A DNA stretch of 64,000 nt from the NCBI GenBank assembly GCA_902595375.1, contig CACJPW010000001.1:1-64000 (forward strand), in the 5' to 3' direction. Of this stretch, positions 8,986 through 18,275 are shown one piece after another. This DNA comes from an uncultured Pelagibacteraceae bacterium (lineage in GTDB: Bacteria; Pseudomonadota; Alphaproteobacteria; Pelagibacterales; Pelagibacteraceae). The notes beneath the pieces are model-generated. The model made no database searches. It was not told where the DNA came from and saw only the letters and a list, made by a program, of their open reading frames with translations. The translations under genes and the position numbers were made by a program. Within the stretch, counting starts at the first letter, position 1. Each line of letters opens with the position of its first letter.

Positions 8986-11345
8986 TAATAAAATTGCCTC
9001 AATTGAATTAGAATATCATCTTCATTAGATGATATTAAATTATTATTATATAAGTTGTTAATATCTTTCTTTTTTAGAGCCTCGATAATAACATTTTTAT
9101 CTTTTGAAGATGATTTTAAACCAGTGTCGTAATTTATAGAAGTTAAAAAAATATTTTCAGGAATTTCAAAATCTTTGAAATCTTCTTTAAATAATGCGTT
9201 TTCAACAAATTTTTTAAAAATAGGTAGGGCAGCTTTTGAGCCTGTTTCATATTTACCTAAAGTCTTCGGATTATCAAATCCAACGTAAACTCCAATGACT
9301 AAATTTGATGAAAAACCTATGAACCAAGCATCAAAATTATTATTGGTTGTTCCTGTTTTGCCTGCTAAAGGAACATTTAATGATCTAAGTTTTTTTGCAG
9401 TACCCCTTTTAACAGCTCCTCTTAAAATTGATGAAATTTGATAAGCTGTCTCTTTGCTTATAACTTGAGCATTAGTGTTTTCAATAATTGGATAATCTAT
9501 TGGATTATTTGCAAACTTATCACAGCCAACACATTTTCTATTTTTCTTTTTAAATATTGTTTTACCCCTTCTATCTTGAATTCTTGAAATTAAAGTAGGT
9601 TCAATTTTTTTTCCTCCGTTTATAAATGTTGCATAAGCTGAAGTTAAACTTAGGAGAGTGGTTTCAGCCGCTCCTAAAGATACTGATAGTAATTCAGGAA
9701 TATCATCATAAATATCAAGTTTTTTTGATAAATCTAAAATTTTATTTAAACCTATAGAACTAGCAATTCTTATTGTCATTAAATTTCTAGAATACTCAAT
9801 GCCCTTTCTAAGTGTTGAAGGACCATAAAATTTTTTTCCATAATTTTCAGGTTTCCAGTTTTTTAGACCAACTCCTTGACTAACAACGAATGGGGCGTCT
9901 AAGACTATAGTGTTAGGAGCGAATCCATTTTCTAGCGCTGCAGCATATACAATTGGTTTGAAAGCTGAGCCAGGCTGTCTTTTTGCTTGAGTTACTCTAT
10001 TGAACTCACTTGACTTAAAATTAAAACCACCAGCCAAAGCTTTAATATCTCCAGTATATGGATCCAAAACTACTATCCCCCCATTAACCTTTGGATACTG
10101 TTTTAAGCTCCAAGAGTTATTCTCTTTTTTAACAAAAATTATATCTCCAACAGAAAACCTATCAAAAATATTTTTTTTTCTAGGAATCGTCCACTTAATA
10201 TTTTTCAAATTAATTTTACCAATAATTACCTTTTCTGGTTTGTTAATTGACTTGAATTTAATACCATTATTTAAAACATCAGTAATTTCTACTGACATCC
10301 ATTTTAAAGTTGGATCTAATTGAAAATTATCTAATTTTTTTTTCCAATTTTTATTTTTGAATTTATTAACGATAGGTCCTCTATAACCATGCCTTTTATC
10401 ATAATCTTCAATACCTTTTCGCAGAGATTTAATTGCTTGAATTTGATAGTTAATATTCAGAGGAGTTTTTATGCTTAATCCTTGTTTATATAATTTTTCA
10501 AATCCGTAATTTTCATTTACAGATCTTCTTACCTCTTCAGTATAAGAATTTGCTTCATTAACAATTTCAATTTTTCTTTTTTTTAAATTTAATTTTGTTA
10601 ATTTTAATTTTTGTAATTCTTTTTCGTTTATAAAGCCATTATCCATTAAATTTTTTAGGACTAAATTTCTTCTAAATTTCCCTACATCCGGATATTTATA
10701 AGGATCATATCTGCTTGGAGCTTTTGGTAAGGCGGCCAACAATGCAGCATCTGAATAATTTAGCTCTTTTATTGATTTGTCAAAATATTCTAAACTAGCA
10801 GCAGCTATACCGTAAGTTCCTTGACCTAAGTATATTTGGTTAAGATATAGCTCCAAAATTCTCTCTTTTGAGTATGCTCTTTCAATCCTGAAAGCAAGAA
10901 TAGCTTCCTTAATCTTTCTTTTCATTGATACTTCGTTTGTCAAAAGAAAATTTTTTGCGACTTGTTGAGTTATAGTTGAAGCTCCCTCTAATCGCCTATT
11001 TTGAGAAATATTACTAATATTTTTTATTACAGCTCTTAAGATACCTTTTGCGTCAATTCCAGGATGATTAAAAAAATTTTTATCCTCTGCCGATAAGAAG
11101 CTATTGACTACAACATCTGGAATAGACTCGTACGGCACAAATAATCTCTTCTGCAAAGCATATTCGGCAATAAGTTTTCCGTCCTCTGAATAAACTCTAC
11201 TTGAAATTGGAGGCTGATAATTCGACAATTTTTTATAATCGGGTAGCCCTATTGAAAAATACCATAAAGTAGAAAATAGGAAAACTACTAACAGAATAAA
11301 AAAGATTATTAAGAATCTAGTCAAAAAATTCAGGAATTTTACCAT
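8985..11345 (-). CDS. mrcA: Penicillin-binding protein 1A (bifunctional class A PBP)
   Basis: Inner-membrane enzyme with glycosyltransferase and transpeptidase domains that polymerises and cross-links peptidoglycan. An N-terminal membrane helix is followed by GT51 motifs EDKNFFNHPGID and EGASTITQQVAKN, an OB-like/linker region, and transpeptidase motifs SxxK (GSAFKPIVY), SRN (EYSRNLM) and KTGT (GKTGTTNN). From ATG 11345 it has 786 residues, near the usual PBP1A size. A TTG at 11354 would add three residues, but no Shine-Dalgarno sequence supports it; GAGG sits just before the ATG. It is coupled to prfB downstream. Confidence 0.95.
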   Translation of the reverse strand: MVKFLNFLTRFLIIFFILLVVFLFSTLWYFSIGLPDYKKLSNYQPPISSRVYSEDGKLIAEYALQKRLFVPYESIPDVVVNSFLSAEDKNFFNHPGIDAKGILRAVIKNISNISQNRRLEGASTITQQVAKNFLLTNEVSMKRKIKEAILAFRIERAYSKERILELYLNQIYLGQGTYGIAAASLEYFDKSIKELNYSDAALLAALPKAPSRYDPYKYPDVGKFRRNLVLKNLMDNGFINEKELQKLKLTKLNLKKRKIEIVNEANSYTEEVRRSVNENYGFEKLYKQGLSIKTPLNINYQIQAIKSLRKGIEDYDKRHGYRGPIVNKFKNKNWKKKLDNFQLDPTLKWMSVEITDVLNNGIKFKSINKPEKVIIGKINLKNIKWTIPRKKNIFDRFSVGDIIFVKKENNSWSLKQYPKVNGGIVVLDPYTGDIKALAGGFNFKSSEFNRVTQAKRQPGSAFKPIVYAAALENGFAPNTIVLDAPFVVSQGVGLKNWKPENYGKKFYGPSTLRKGIEYSRNLMTIRIASSIGLNKILDLSKKLDIYDDIPELLSVSLGAAETTLLSLTSAYATFINGGKKIEPTLISRIQDRRGKTIFKKKNRKCVGCDKFANNPIDYPIIENTNAQVISKETAYQISSILRGAVKRGTAKKLRSLNVPLAGKTGTTNNNFDAWFIGFSSNLVIGVYVGFDNPKTLGKYETGSKAALPIFKKFVENALFKEDFKDFEIPENIFLTSINYDTGLKSSSKDKNVIIEALKKKDINNLYNNNLISSNEDDILIQLRQFY

Positions 11346-11487
11346 AAGCCTCAATATTCATAAAAAATTTGACTATCTTTAGGCACAGCATTTTATTAAG
11401 TGAAATTTACCCAAAAATCATATAAAATATTTATATGTCAAAATTAATATTCACAAAATTTAAAAAATTAAAAGGAATTCATCTAAA

Positions 11488-13311
11488 ATGGAAAAAAATT
11501 TATATATCGATGCATCGCATCCTAATGAAACACGTATTGTACTTAAATCGAAAGACTCAATTGAGGAATATGAGTTTGAAAATAAGAACAATTTAAATTT
11601 TAAAAACAATATTTATTTAGGCACGATTAGTAGAGTTGAACCCTCTCTTCAAGCAGCTTTTGTAAATTTCGGTAGAGAAAGACACGGTTTTCTAGCTTTT
11701 AATGACGTACAATCTGATTATTATCAAATACCTTCAGAAGATAAAGAAAAAATTAGAATAGCTGAAGAAAAAATAAGAGAGGATTTAAAAAATAAAAATC
11801 TTAATACCACAAGCGAAAATCATAGTAATGTAGAAGAAATTCATCCACCAAGCGATGAGAATACCAACACTTTAAATGTTAATGAATCTAAAAAAAATGA
11901 GGCAGAGAAAAAAGACTATAGGGAAGAAGTAAAATCCTCTTTTGGTATAAAGAGATATAGAATTCAAGAAGTTATTAAACCTGGTCAAGTTGTTTTAATT
12001 CAAGTTATTAAAGAAGAGAGAGGACAAAAAGGAGCTGCATTAACAACATTTATTTCTTTAGCAGGTAAATACATAGTGTTAATGCCTAATACTCCAAAAG
12101 GTGGGGGGATATCGAGAAAAATTTTTAATCCAACTGATCGTCAAAATATTAGAAATATTTTAAATGAAATAAATATTCCAAAGAGTATGGGAGTGATTGT
12201 CAGAACTGCAGGTGCAAATAAAACAAAAAATGAAATTAACAAAGATTTTCAAAACACTTTAAAAACTTGGGAAGAAATTAGGGACAAAGCGTTAGACTCA
12301 AATGCGCCATCTTTAGTCTATGAAGAAGGAGATATAATTAAGAGAACACTAAGAGATGCCTATGATAACGAAACTAAAAACATTTACATAGAAGGTAACG
12401 AAGCTTATCAAAAAGCAAAAAAATTCATGAGAGAACTCATGCCTAAAAATGTTAAGAATATAAAAAAATATAGAGGTAAAATTCCTCTCTTTCATGATGC
12501 CAGAATAGAAGAAGAGCTAAATAATATTTTCGAACCAACTGTTAAACTAAAATCTGGCGGTTATCTGGTCATAAACCCAACAGAAGCTTTGGTTGCAATC
12601 GATATAAATTCTGGTCAATCTACAAGACAAACTAATATAGAAAAAACAGCAGTCAACACTAATTTAGAAGCTGCAGAGGAAATAGCTCATCAAATAAAAT
12701 TAAGAGATTTATCTGGCCTAATAGTAATTGATTTTATTGATATGATGAATTTTTACAATAGAAGAACTGTTGAAAAAAAAATGAGAGAAAGTATTAGAAA
12801 AGATCGCGCAAGAATACAAATCGGAAGAATAAGTAACTTTGGTTTACTTGAGATGACTCGCCAAAGATTAAGAGAGGGTTCGATAAAATGGGAAACTCAA
12901 CTTTCACTAAGCTCTTTCTCCCAGAAAATATTGAAAAAAGTTCAACATTTATCTTTCAAGGATAAAGTAAAGTTTGTTAAAGTTTATGTGCCAGAAAAAG
13001 TGAAGATTTTTATAGAAAATAATTTCAGAGATGAAATAACTTTTTTTCAAAAAAAGTACTTAATAAAGACTGAATTTTTATCTGAAGAAAAAATAATTTT
13101 ACCAGAGTATAAAATTGAACTACTAAATAAATCAAAAAAAGTTATAAATACAGTAGAAAATATTAAGAAATTGCATTTTGATAACCAGCCAAAGATCATT
13201 GAAGAAAAAGAAAAAAAGACTACAAAGAAGCTAAAAAAAGATACAAAAAAAACGAAAATCAAAAAGAAATTAAGAACCTTATGGGTAAGAAGAAAAAAAA
13301 AATTAGATTAG
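11488..13311 (+). CDS. Ribonuclease E/G family endoribonuclease lacking the Zn-link
   Basis: Single-strand endoribonuclease of 607 residues for mRNA decay and rRNA/tRNA processing. The S1 domain ([21 protein letters not shown]) is interrupted by an acidic low-complexity insertion at about 82-152. The catalytic aspartates are Asp372 (VAIDINSGQ) and Asp415 ([10 protein letters not shown]), 43 residues apart as in E. coli RNase E. After [12 protein letters not shown] the usual CPxCxGTG zinc-link is absent, and the whole protein contains no cysteine. The tail from ~560 is Lys-rich. A good RBS (AAAAGGAATTC) precedes the ATG. It could be called rne or rng; the insertion and tail favour an RNase E-like assignment. 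Confidence 0.9.
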   Translation: MEKNLYIDASHPNETRIVLKSKDSIEEYEFENKNNLNFKNNIYLGTISRVEPSLQAAFVNFGRERHGFLAFNDVQSDYYQIPSEDKEKIRIAEEKIREDLKNKNLNTTSENHSNVEEIHPPSDENTNTLNVNESKKNEAEKKDYREEVKSSFGIKRYRIQEVIKPGQVVLIQVIKEERGQKGAALTTFISLAGKYIVLMPNTPKGGGISRKIFNPTDRQNIRNILNEINIPKSMGVIVRTAGANKTKNEINKDFQNTLKTWEEIRDKALDSNAPSLVYEEGDIIKRTLRDAYDNETKNIYIEGNEAYQKAKKFMRELMPKNVKNIKKYRGKIPLFHDARIEEELNNIFEPTVKLKSGGYLVINPTEALVAIDINSGQSTRQTNIEKTAVNTNLEAAEEIAHQIKLRDLSGLIVIDFIDMMNFYNRRTVEKKMRESIRKDRARIQIGRISNFGLLEMTRQRLREGSIKWETQLSLSSFSQKILKKVQHLSFKDKVKFVKVYVPEKVKIFIENNFRDEITFFQKKYLIKTEFLSEEKIILPEYKIELLNKSKKVINTVENIKKLHFDNQPKIIEEKEKKTTKKLKKDTKKTKIKKKLRTLWVRRKKKLD

Positions 13312-14076
13312 ACCTTTCTTAGGCGAACTTGCTGAGCCGTAAATTTTTTTCTTCATTCTTCCCGCTAAAAAAGAATTTCTGCCTGATATAACTGCATCCT
13401 TAAAAGCAGTGGCCATTAATATAGGTCTTTTAGCTTGAGCTATTGCACTATTAATGAGAACGCCATCACAACCTAATTCCATAGCTATAGAAGCATCCGA
13501 CGCTGTACCAATACCTGCATCAACAATTACTGGTACTTTTGACTGTTTTATAATTAATGATAAATTTGTTTTGTTTTGAATGCCTAAGCCTGACCCAATT
13601 GGTGAGGCTAAAGGCATGATAGCAGATGCTCCGACATCCTCTAGCTTTTTTGCCAATAATGGATCATCAGTGCAATATACCATTACTTTAAATCCCTCTT
13701 TAACCAACACCTCAGTTGATTTAATTGTTTCAATCATATTTGGAAATAATGTTTTTTTACTACCAAGCACTTCTAGTTTCACTAATTTCCATCCACCCAT
13801 TTCCCTTGCTAATCTCAAAGTTCTTAATGCCTCATTTGAGGTGAAACAGCCAGCAGTATTAGGTAAAAATGTTATTTTTTTTGGGTTAATGTAATCACTT
13901 AACATAGGTTTTTTTTTATCAAGTATATTTACTCTTCTTACAGCTACTGTGACCATGTCAGCTCCTGATGCTTTTATAGATTTCGCTGCTTCAGAGAAGT
14001 TTTTGTATTTACCAGTACCAACTATTAATCTCGATTTAAAATTTTTATTAGCAATTTTTAGATTATTTTTACTCAA
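13303..14076 (-). CDS. thiG: Thiazole synthase
   Basis: Makes the thiazole phosphate moiety of thiamin from deoxyxylulose phosphate, dehydroglycine and ThiS thiocarboxylate. The conserved VKLEVLG region holds the Schiff-base lysine, and [10 protein letters not shown] and [12 protein letters not shown] form the phosphate site of the TIM barrel. The open frame reaches a TTG at 14091 inside thiS. I prefer TTG 14076, giving [13 protein letters not shown], because GGAGG in the last codons of thiS lies 8 nt upstream of it. The 3' end overlaps the convergent RNase gene by 9 nt. Known SAR11 strains lack pyrimidine (HMP) synthesis but keep thiazole genes. Confidence 0.95.
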   Translation of the reverse strand: MSKNNLKIANKNFKSRLIVGTGKYKNFSEAAKSIKASGADMVTVAVRRVNILDKKKPMLSDYINPKKITFLPNTAGCFTSNEALRTLRLAREMGGWKLVKLEVLGSKKTLFPNMIETIKSTEVLVKEGFKVMVYCTDDPLLAKKLEDVGASAIMPLASPIGSGLGIQNKTNLSLIIKQSKVPVIVDAGIGTASDASIAMELGCDGVLINSAIAQAKRPILMATAFKDAVISGRNSFLAGRMKKKIYGSASSPKKGLI

Positions 14077-14077
14077 T

Positions 14078-14281
14078 TTATCCACCTCCAATAAATTGGA
14101 CTATTTCGATTTTGTCGTTATTTTTCAAATATTTTTTTTTATAGTTTTTTCTTGGCAATATTTTACCATTATATTCAACGGCTATTTTTTTTTCCAATAA
14201 ATGATATTTTTTTAATAGATCAGAAATTGAAAAACTTGATTTAATGACAATATTTTTCCCATTTAATTGTATTTTTGCCAT
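14078..14281 (-). CDS. thiS: ThiS sulfur carrier protein
   Basis: Ubiquitin-like 67-residue sulfur carrier. The C-terminus ends in Gly-Gly-Gly (QFIGGG), the tail that is adenylated and converted to a thiocarboxylate as sulfur donor for ThiG. It is divergent from aroQ with only 33 nt between starts. Its terminal glycine codons (GGA GGT GGA) appear to double as the Shine-Dalgarno sequence for thiG, which begins one base after the stop. Confidence 0.92.
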   Translation of the reverse strand: MAKIQLNGKNIVIKSSFSISDLLKKYHLLEKKIAVEYNGKILPRKNYKKKYLKNNDKIEIVQFIGGG

Positions 14282-14314
14282 AATTCAGTTAATCAAAGAT
14301 AATATTAAATATTG

Positions 14315-14761
14315 ATGAAAAAAATTATAATTCTTAATGGTCCAAATCTCAACCTTTTAGGTGAACGCGAAAAAAGCCAATATGGCTCTTCTTCTTTAAG
14401 TGAGATAGAACAAAATTGCAAAGTTTTTTCAGAAAAAAACAATATAGAAATGAGTTTTTTTCAATCTAACATTGAGGGTGAAATTGTAGAAAAAATACAA
14501 CTTTCAAGAAAAGACTTTGACGGGTTGATAATTAATGCTGGTGGATATACTCATACTTCAGTTGCAATACACGATGCATTAAAAATCATAAAAATTCCAA
14601 TAATAGAATTGCATATAAGCAATATTTATAATAGAGAGGATTTTAGACATAAATCTTTGATAAGTAAAGTTGCTAATGGAGTGATTTGTGGATTTGGAGC
14701 GAATGGTTATATAATGGCTCTGGAGGCAATAATTAAATTTGTTAAAAATGAAAATAGATAA
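14315..14761 (+). CDS. aroQ: Type II 3-dehydroquinate dehydratase
   Basis: Third shikimate-pathway step, 3-dehydroquinate to 3-dehydroshikimate, by the dodecameric type II enzyme. The protein has 148 residues with NGPNLNLLGERE (catalytic Tyr follows in SQYG), QSNIEGEIV, INAGGYTHTS and the catalytic-His region ELHISNIYNREDFRHKS. ATG 14315 is chosen over the TTG one codon earlier. There is no convincing Shine-Dalgarno and the divergent gap is only 33 nt, so the mRNA may have a very short leader. It overlaps accB by 14 nt, the alphaproteobacterial aroQ-accB-accC order. Confidence 0.95.
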   Translation: MKKIIILNGPNLNLLGEREKSQYGSSSLSEIEQNCKVFSEKNNIEMSFFQSNIEGEIVEKIQLSRKDFDGLIINAGGYTHTSVAIHDALKIIKIPIIELHISNIYNREDFRHKSLISKVANGVICGFGANGYIMALEAIIKFVKNENR

Positions 14762-15173
14762 AAAATTAATAAAAGAATTAGTAGATAATTTAACAGAATT
14801 TAATTTAACAGAATTAGAATACCAGGACGGCACTAAAAAGATAAAAGTCTCAAAAACAGTAAAAAATATTGAGCAAGTTAAAAAAGATTCGATACTTTCG
14901 CCAAATAAAACTGTGCTAAATAAAACAAATGATAGTGAGGGTACAAGAGTTAAATCACCTATTATAGGAACAGCTTACTTAGCACCTGAGCCAGGAGCAA
15001 AAAAATTTGTTGAGGTCGGTGACAAAATTAAAAAAGGGCAAACAGTAATGATAGTTGAAGCAATGAAAACAATGAACCATGTCCCTTCAACTAGTGATGG
15101 TGAGGTTAAAAAAATTCTTGTAGAAGATGGTCAACCAGTTGAATTTGGTCAACCATTGGTGATTTTAAAATAA
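14748..15173 (+). CDS. accB: Biotin carboxyl carrier protein of acetyl-CoA carboxylase
   Basis: Carries the biotin prosthetic group between biotin carboxylase and carboxyltransferase in the first step of fatty acid synthesis. From ATG 14748 it has 141 residues: an N-terminal dimerisation region, a Lys/Ser/Thr linker (about residues 30-65) and a C-terminal biotinyl domain with the target lysine in VEAMKTMNHV. The usual EAMKLM is EAMKTM here. An upstream TTG (14739) is less likely. It lies within the aroQ-accB-accC operon with a 14-nt overlap upstream and 5 nt to accC. Confidence 0.95.
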   Translation: MKIDKKLIKELVDNLTEFNLTELEYQDGTKKIKVSKTVKNIEQVKKDSILSPNKTVLNKTNDSEGTRVKSPIIGTAYLAPEPGAKKFVEVGDKIKKGQTVMIVEAMKTMNHVPSTSDGEVKKILVEDGQPVEFGQPLVILK

Positions 15174-15178
15174 TAAAA

Positions 15179-16516
15179 ATGTTTAAGAAAGTTCTTATAG
15201 CAAATAGAGGTGAAATTGCTGTAAGGGTGATTAGAGCTTGTAAGGAATGGGGTATAAAAACTGTCGCGGTTCACTCTGATGTTGACTCTGAAGCTATGCA
15301 TGTAAGATTAGCTGATGAAAGCGTCTGTATTGGTTCTCACCAACCTCAGAATAGCTATTTAAATATTTCATCAATTATGTCAGCTGTTGATTTAACCGGT
15401 GCTGAAGCAATTCACCCTGGTTATGGTTTTTTATCTGAAAATCCAAAGTTTTCAGAAATTGTAAATAAGCATGGAATAAAATTTATCGGGCCTAGTGCTC
15501 AAATAATCGCAAAAATGGGAGATAAGATCGAGGCAAAAAAAATTGCTAAAAAATATGGCTTACCTGTAATTGAAGGATCTGAGGGGGGTGTAAAATCATT
15601 CGAAGAAGCTAAAGAAATTTGTAGAGAAATTGGTTATCCAGTTTTAATAAAAGCTGCAGGAGGTGGAGGAGGTAAAGGAATGAAAATTGTTAATGAAGAA
15701 GGAAAACTTAATGAATTATTTTTATTAGCGAAAAGTGAGGCTAAAAAATTCTTTGGAAATGATGAACTTTATATAGAAAAATATTTTAAAAATCCAAGAC
15801 ACATAGAAGTTCAAATCATGTCAGGTAAAAATAGAACTGTTAATCTTGGAGAAAGAGATTGCACTGTACAAAGAAGACATCAAAAACTTATAGAAGAAAC
15901 TCCAAGTCCTGTACTTAACGAAAATCAAAGGAGTGAAATTCTTCAGAAAACGGTTAAAATGGTTGAACAAATCGGATATGAGGGAGCAGGAACAGTAGAA
16001 TTTATATTTGAGAAAGGTAAGTTTTACTTTTTAGAAATGAACACAAGAGTGCAAGTAGAGCACCCAGTTACTGAGGTACAAACTGGGATTGATATTGTTA
16101 AAGAACAATTATGGATTGCTTTTACCGGTGAAACTGCTTTGAAACAGAGTGACATAAGCCCTAGAGGTCACTCTATTGAATGTAGGATTAACGCTGAAAA
16201 TCCTGAATTAGATTTTCAACCAAGCCCAGGTAAAATTAGTGTATGCCATCAACCCTCCGGATTTAGAACTAGAGTAGATGGCTCAATTTTTCAAGGATGT
16301 AAAATTACCCCATACTATGATAGCTTGATAGCCAAAGTAATTTGTAAAGGCAGAAATAGAACTGAGGCAATTCAAAGAACTTTAAGATCTTTAGATGAAT
16401 TTGTTTTAGAGGGGATTACAACAACTATTGATTTGCACAAAAAAATTTTAAAACATAAAAAATTTGTTAGTTCAGATTTTGACACAAATTGGCTAAGCAA
16501 AGAAAAGTTTTATTAA
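15179..16516 (+). CDS. accC: Biotin carboxylase subunit of acetyl-CoA carboxylase
   Basis: ATP-dependent carboxylation of biotin on AccB. The 445-residue ATP-grasp protein has the biotin-carboxylase N-domain (MFKKVLIANRGEIAVRVIRACKEWG begins it), the glycine-rich ATP loop AAGGGGGKGMK, the active-site ERDCTVQRRHQK and EMNTRVQVEHPVTE, and a C-terminal biotin-carboxylase domain (HSIECRINAE). Length and motifs are standard. The stop codon shares TTAA with the convergent DUF2155 gene. In many alphaproteobacteria aat sits next to accC in this block; it is absent here. Confidence 0.97.
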   Translation: MFKKVLIANRGEIAVRVIRACKEWGIKTVAVHSDVDSEAMHVRLADESVCIGSHQPQNSYLNISSIMSAVDLTGAEAIHPGYGFLSENPKFSEIVNKHGIKFIGPSAQIIAKMGDKIEAKKIAKKYGLPVIEGSEGGVKSFEEAKEICREIGYPVLIKAAGGGGGKGMKIVNEEGKLNELFLLAKSEAKKFFGNDELYIEKYFKNPRHIEVQIMSGKNRTVNLGERDCTVQRRHQKLIEETPSPVLNENQRSEILQKTVKMVEQIGYEGAGTVEFIFEKGKFYFLEMNTRVQVEHPVTEVQTGIDIVKEQLWIAFTGETALKQSDISPRGHSIECRINAENPELDFQPSPGKISVCHQPSGFRTRVDGSIFQGCKITPYYDSLIAKVICKGRNRTEAIQRTLRSLDEFVLEGITTTIDLHKKILKHKKFVSSDFDTNWLSKEKFY

Positions 16517-17022
16517 ACACCTTTGCAATTAACTAGTTGTAAATCGTAAATAGCATGGTCGAAAGGGGTAAGACTTGGATCAGACGAAAATGTCCATCCA
16601 TTAAAAATAAATACTTTTTCATTTTCACTTTTTGTATTATCTTTGACTTGCAAATAAGCAACATCTTCAACGTTATTATTGACTAATACCCTTCCGCATT
16701 TCAAAATTTTTATTTCTAAAGGACCAAATTTTTTTATAGTATCAATTTTAATTACTATTTGTGTTGCTTTAGCAGTAATTTTGTCTAAACCAATTAATGT
16801 AGCATGAGAAGCTTTTAGTTGTTGCTTTTTATCTCTGGGTTTGAGATCTATAGATTTTTGAGAAATTATATTTTCATTTGTATCTTCAACATTCTCAAAA
16901 CTTGGTTTTATTTTTTCTATATTTAACAAAGGTGAGCTGGTAATTTTATCGTCTGCTATTGAAGTGCTAACGAAACAATAAATTGTAGCAATTAAAATTA
17001 GTAATCTACTTCCAAGTATCAT
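16513..17022 (-). CDS. DUF2155 domain protein (secreted/periplasmic)
   Basis: 169-residue protein of unknown function with an N-terminal signal peptide (hydrophobic residues ~4-22, cleavage near SIADD). The C-terminal ~90 residues match the DUF2155 pattern: LIGLDKITAKATQI, FGPLEIKILKC, VAYLQV, IFNGWTFSSDPSLTPFDHAIYDLQLVNC. Two conserved cysteines (in ILKCG and LVNCK) could form a disulfide. It overlaps the upstream NDUFA12-like gene by 17 nt; the two are commonly neighbours in alphaproteobacteria, which hints at a link with respiratory complex I or the envelope, but no function is established. Confidence 0.85.
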   Translation of the reverse strand: MILGSRLLILIATIYCFVSTSIADDKITSSPLLNIEKIKPSFENVEDTNENIISQKSIDLKPRDKKQQLKASHATLIGLDKITAKATQIVIKIDTIKKFGPLEIKILKCGRVLVNNNVEDVAYLQVKDNTKSENEKVFIFNGWTFSSDPSLTPFDHAIYDLQLVNCKGV

Positions 17023-17353
17023 ATTTTTTTTTAATAGAATTTTTTCTTATCTTTATTGGACGATAGCTATTTTTAGTCCCAGTCCTATTTTCTAAGTGCT
17101 CTTTCTGCCATGAATACTTTTTATTTTCCTCTTTATCTGGAATTTTATCTGTTGTATGATGCATCCAAAGATACCATTTGGATGTTATTTGAGTAGGTTC
17201 GATTTTGTTAGCGTAGATAACCCACCTTTCATTTTTTTTACTTTCATAGTATTTATTTCCATATTCATCTTTCCCTACTAAATTTCCAAAAAACAATGTT
17301 TTGAAAAAAGTTCCTAAAGTTTGTCTATTCCACCAGGTAAAAATAAGTTTCAT
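17006..17353 (-). CDS. NDUFA12-family protein (complex I accessory/assembly)
   Basis: Homologue of the mitochondrial complex I subunit NDUFA12 / B17.2. From ATG 17353 it has 115 residues: FFKTLFFGNLVGKDEYGNKYYES, ERWVIYANKIEPTQITSKWYLWMHH and DKIP are hallmark segments. In alphaproteobacteria such proteins are accessory subunits or assembly factors of NADH dehydrogenase on the cytoplasmic face. The open frame starts ten codons earlier (17383), but that extension is not family-like. It is divergent from the NrdJ-like gene and coupled to the DUF2155 gene. Confidence 0.88.
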   Translation of the reverse strand: MKLIFTWWNRQTLGTFFKTLFFGNLVGKDEYGNKYYESKKNERWVIYANKIEPTQITSKWYLWMHHTTDKIPDKEENKKYSWQKEHLENRTGTKNSYRPIKIRKNSIKKKYDTWK

Positions 17354-17452
17354 TTTAAAATTATAAATCCACACAATTATCAAGTGTATAATTATAAGAT
17401 AGACACTTACAGTATTTAGGTTATATCTTCAACTTAAGAGATTCCTGCAATT

Positions 17453-18274
17453 ATGAAAAAATTTATAGTAGAAACATATTATACCTGTACTTTTAAAACA
17501 GTTCACACTTTAGATGATTTAAACGACTCTGAATTATCAAAAATAGATAATAGAAGTGACGGAAAAGTAGAAGTCATAGAGGTAAAATTAAACAATAGAA
17601 AAACTAAAAAGATTAGTGACATTAAAAAGGATAAGACTAACAACAATTTGAAAGATACTAAAGTAGAAAGTAGTTTAACTGATAAAATTTTGAGTAAAAA
17701 AAAGGAGAATCACAAAGAGTTTACTAATAAAACTTTCATTAAAAATAATGCAAGATTTAAAATGCCTGATAGAAGAAAGGGATACATTCAGAAGGCACAA
17801 ATTGGAGACCATAAGGTTTATTTGCATACTGGCGAGTATGATGATGGAAAAATCGGTGAAATATTCATTGATACAAATAAAGAGGGAGAACTTGTTAAAG
17901 CTATGATGAATAATTTTGCTATAGCCATTTCTCTTGGCTTACAGTACGGAGTTCCGCTTGATGAGTACGTCGATGCATTCATTGATACTAAATTTGAACC
18001 CTCAGGTAAGGTTTTGGGAAACGACAGAATTTTAAGTGCCTCTTCAATATTGGATTATGTTTTTAGAGAATTAGCTATTTCTTATTTAGGAAAAGAGGAA
18101 TTAGCTCACACACCATCAATATCTCCTTCAACAAGTATAACCCAAGATGACGAAGATGATAAATTCCTCAAAATTGTAAAAAATATCACTTCCAAAGGTT
18201 TTGTAAGAAGTAACTATGAAGAAAAACTTGTTGATTTATCAGACGTGAGAATTAACTTAAAAACAAAAAGTTAA
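17453..18274 (+). CDS. Stand-alone protein with NrdJ C-terminal-like domain
   Basis: 273 residues, no signal peptide. Residues ~1-50 form a small domain ([22 protein letters not shown]), ~51-100 are a Lys/Asn-rich linker, and ~102-222 resemble the C-terminal segment of vitamin B12-dependent ribonucleotide reductase NrdJ ([74 protein letters not shown]). The catalytic barrel of the reductase is absent and there is only one cysteine, so it cannot be a reductase by itself. A regulatory or structural role is conceivable but unknown. Its stop is one base from that of convergent aspS. Confidence 0.8.
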   Translation: MKKFIVETYYTCTFKTVHTLDDLNDSELSKIDNRSDGKVEVIEVKLNNRKTKKISDIKKDKTNNNLKDTKVESSLTDKILSKKKENHKEFTNKTFIKNNARFKMPDRRKGYIQKAQIGDHKVYLHTGEYDDGKIGEIFIDTNKEGELVKAMMNNFAIAISLGLQYGVPLDEYVDAFIDTKFEPSGKVLGNDRILSASSILDYVFRELAISYLGKEELAHTPSISPSTSITQDDEDDKFLKIVKNITSKGFVRSNYEEKLVDLSDVRINLKTKS

Positions 18275-18275
18275 G

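Noticed and set aside
8774-9028. Plus-strand ORF of 84 residues
   Set aside because: It lies antisense to the frameshifted 5' part of prfB; composition is poly-Phe/Leu from A/T bias with no RBS.
14076-14091. ThiG start at TTG 14091 or GTG 14085
   Set aside because: These lie on or upstream of the GGAGG ribosome site, which is correctly spaced only for TTG 14076.
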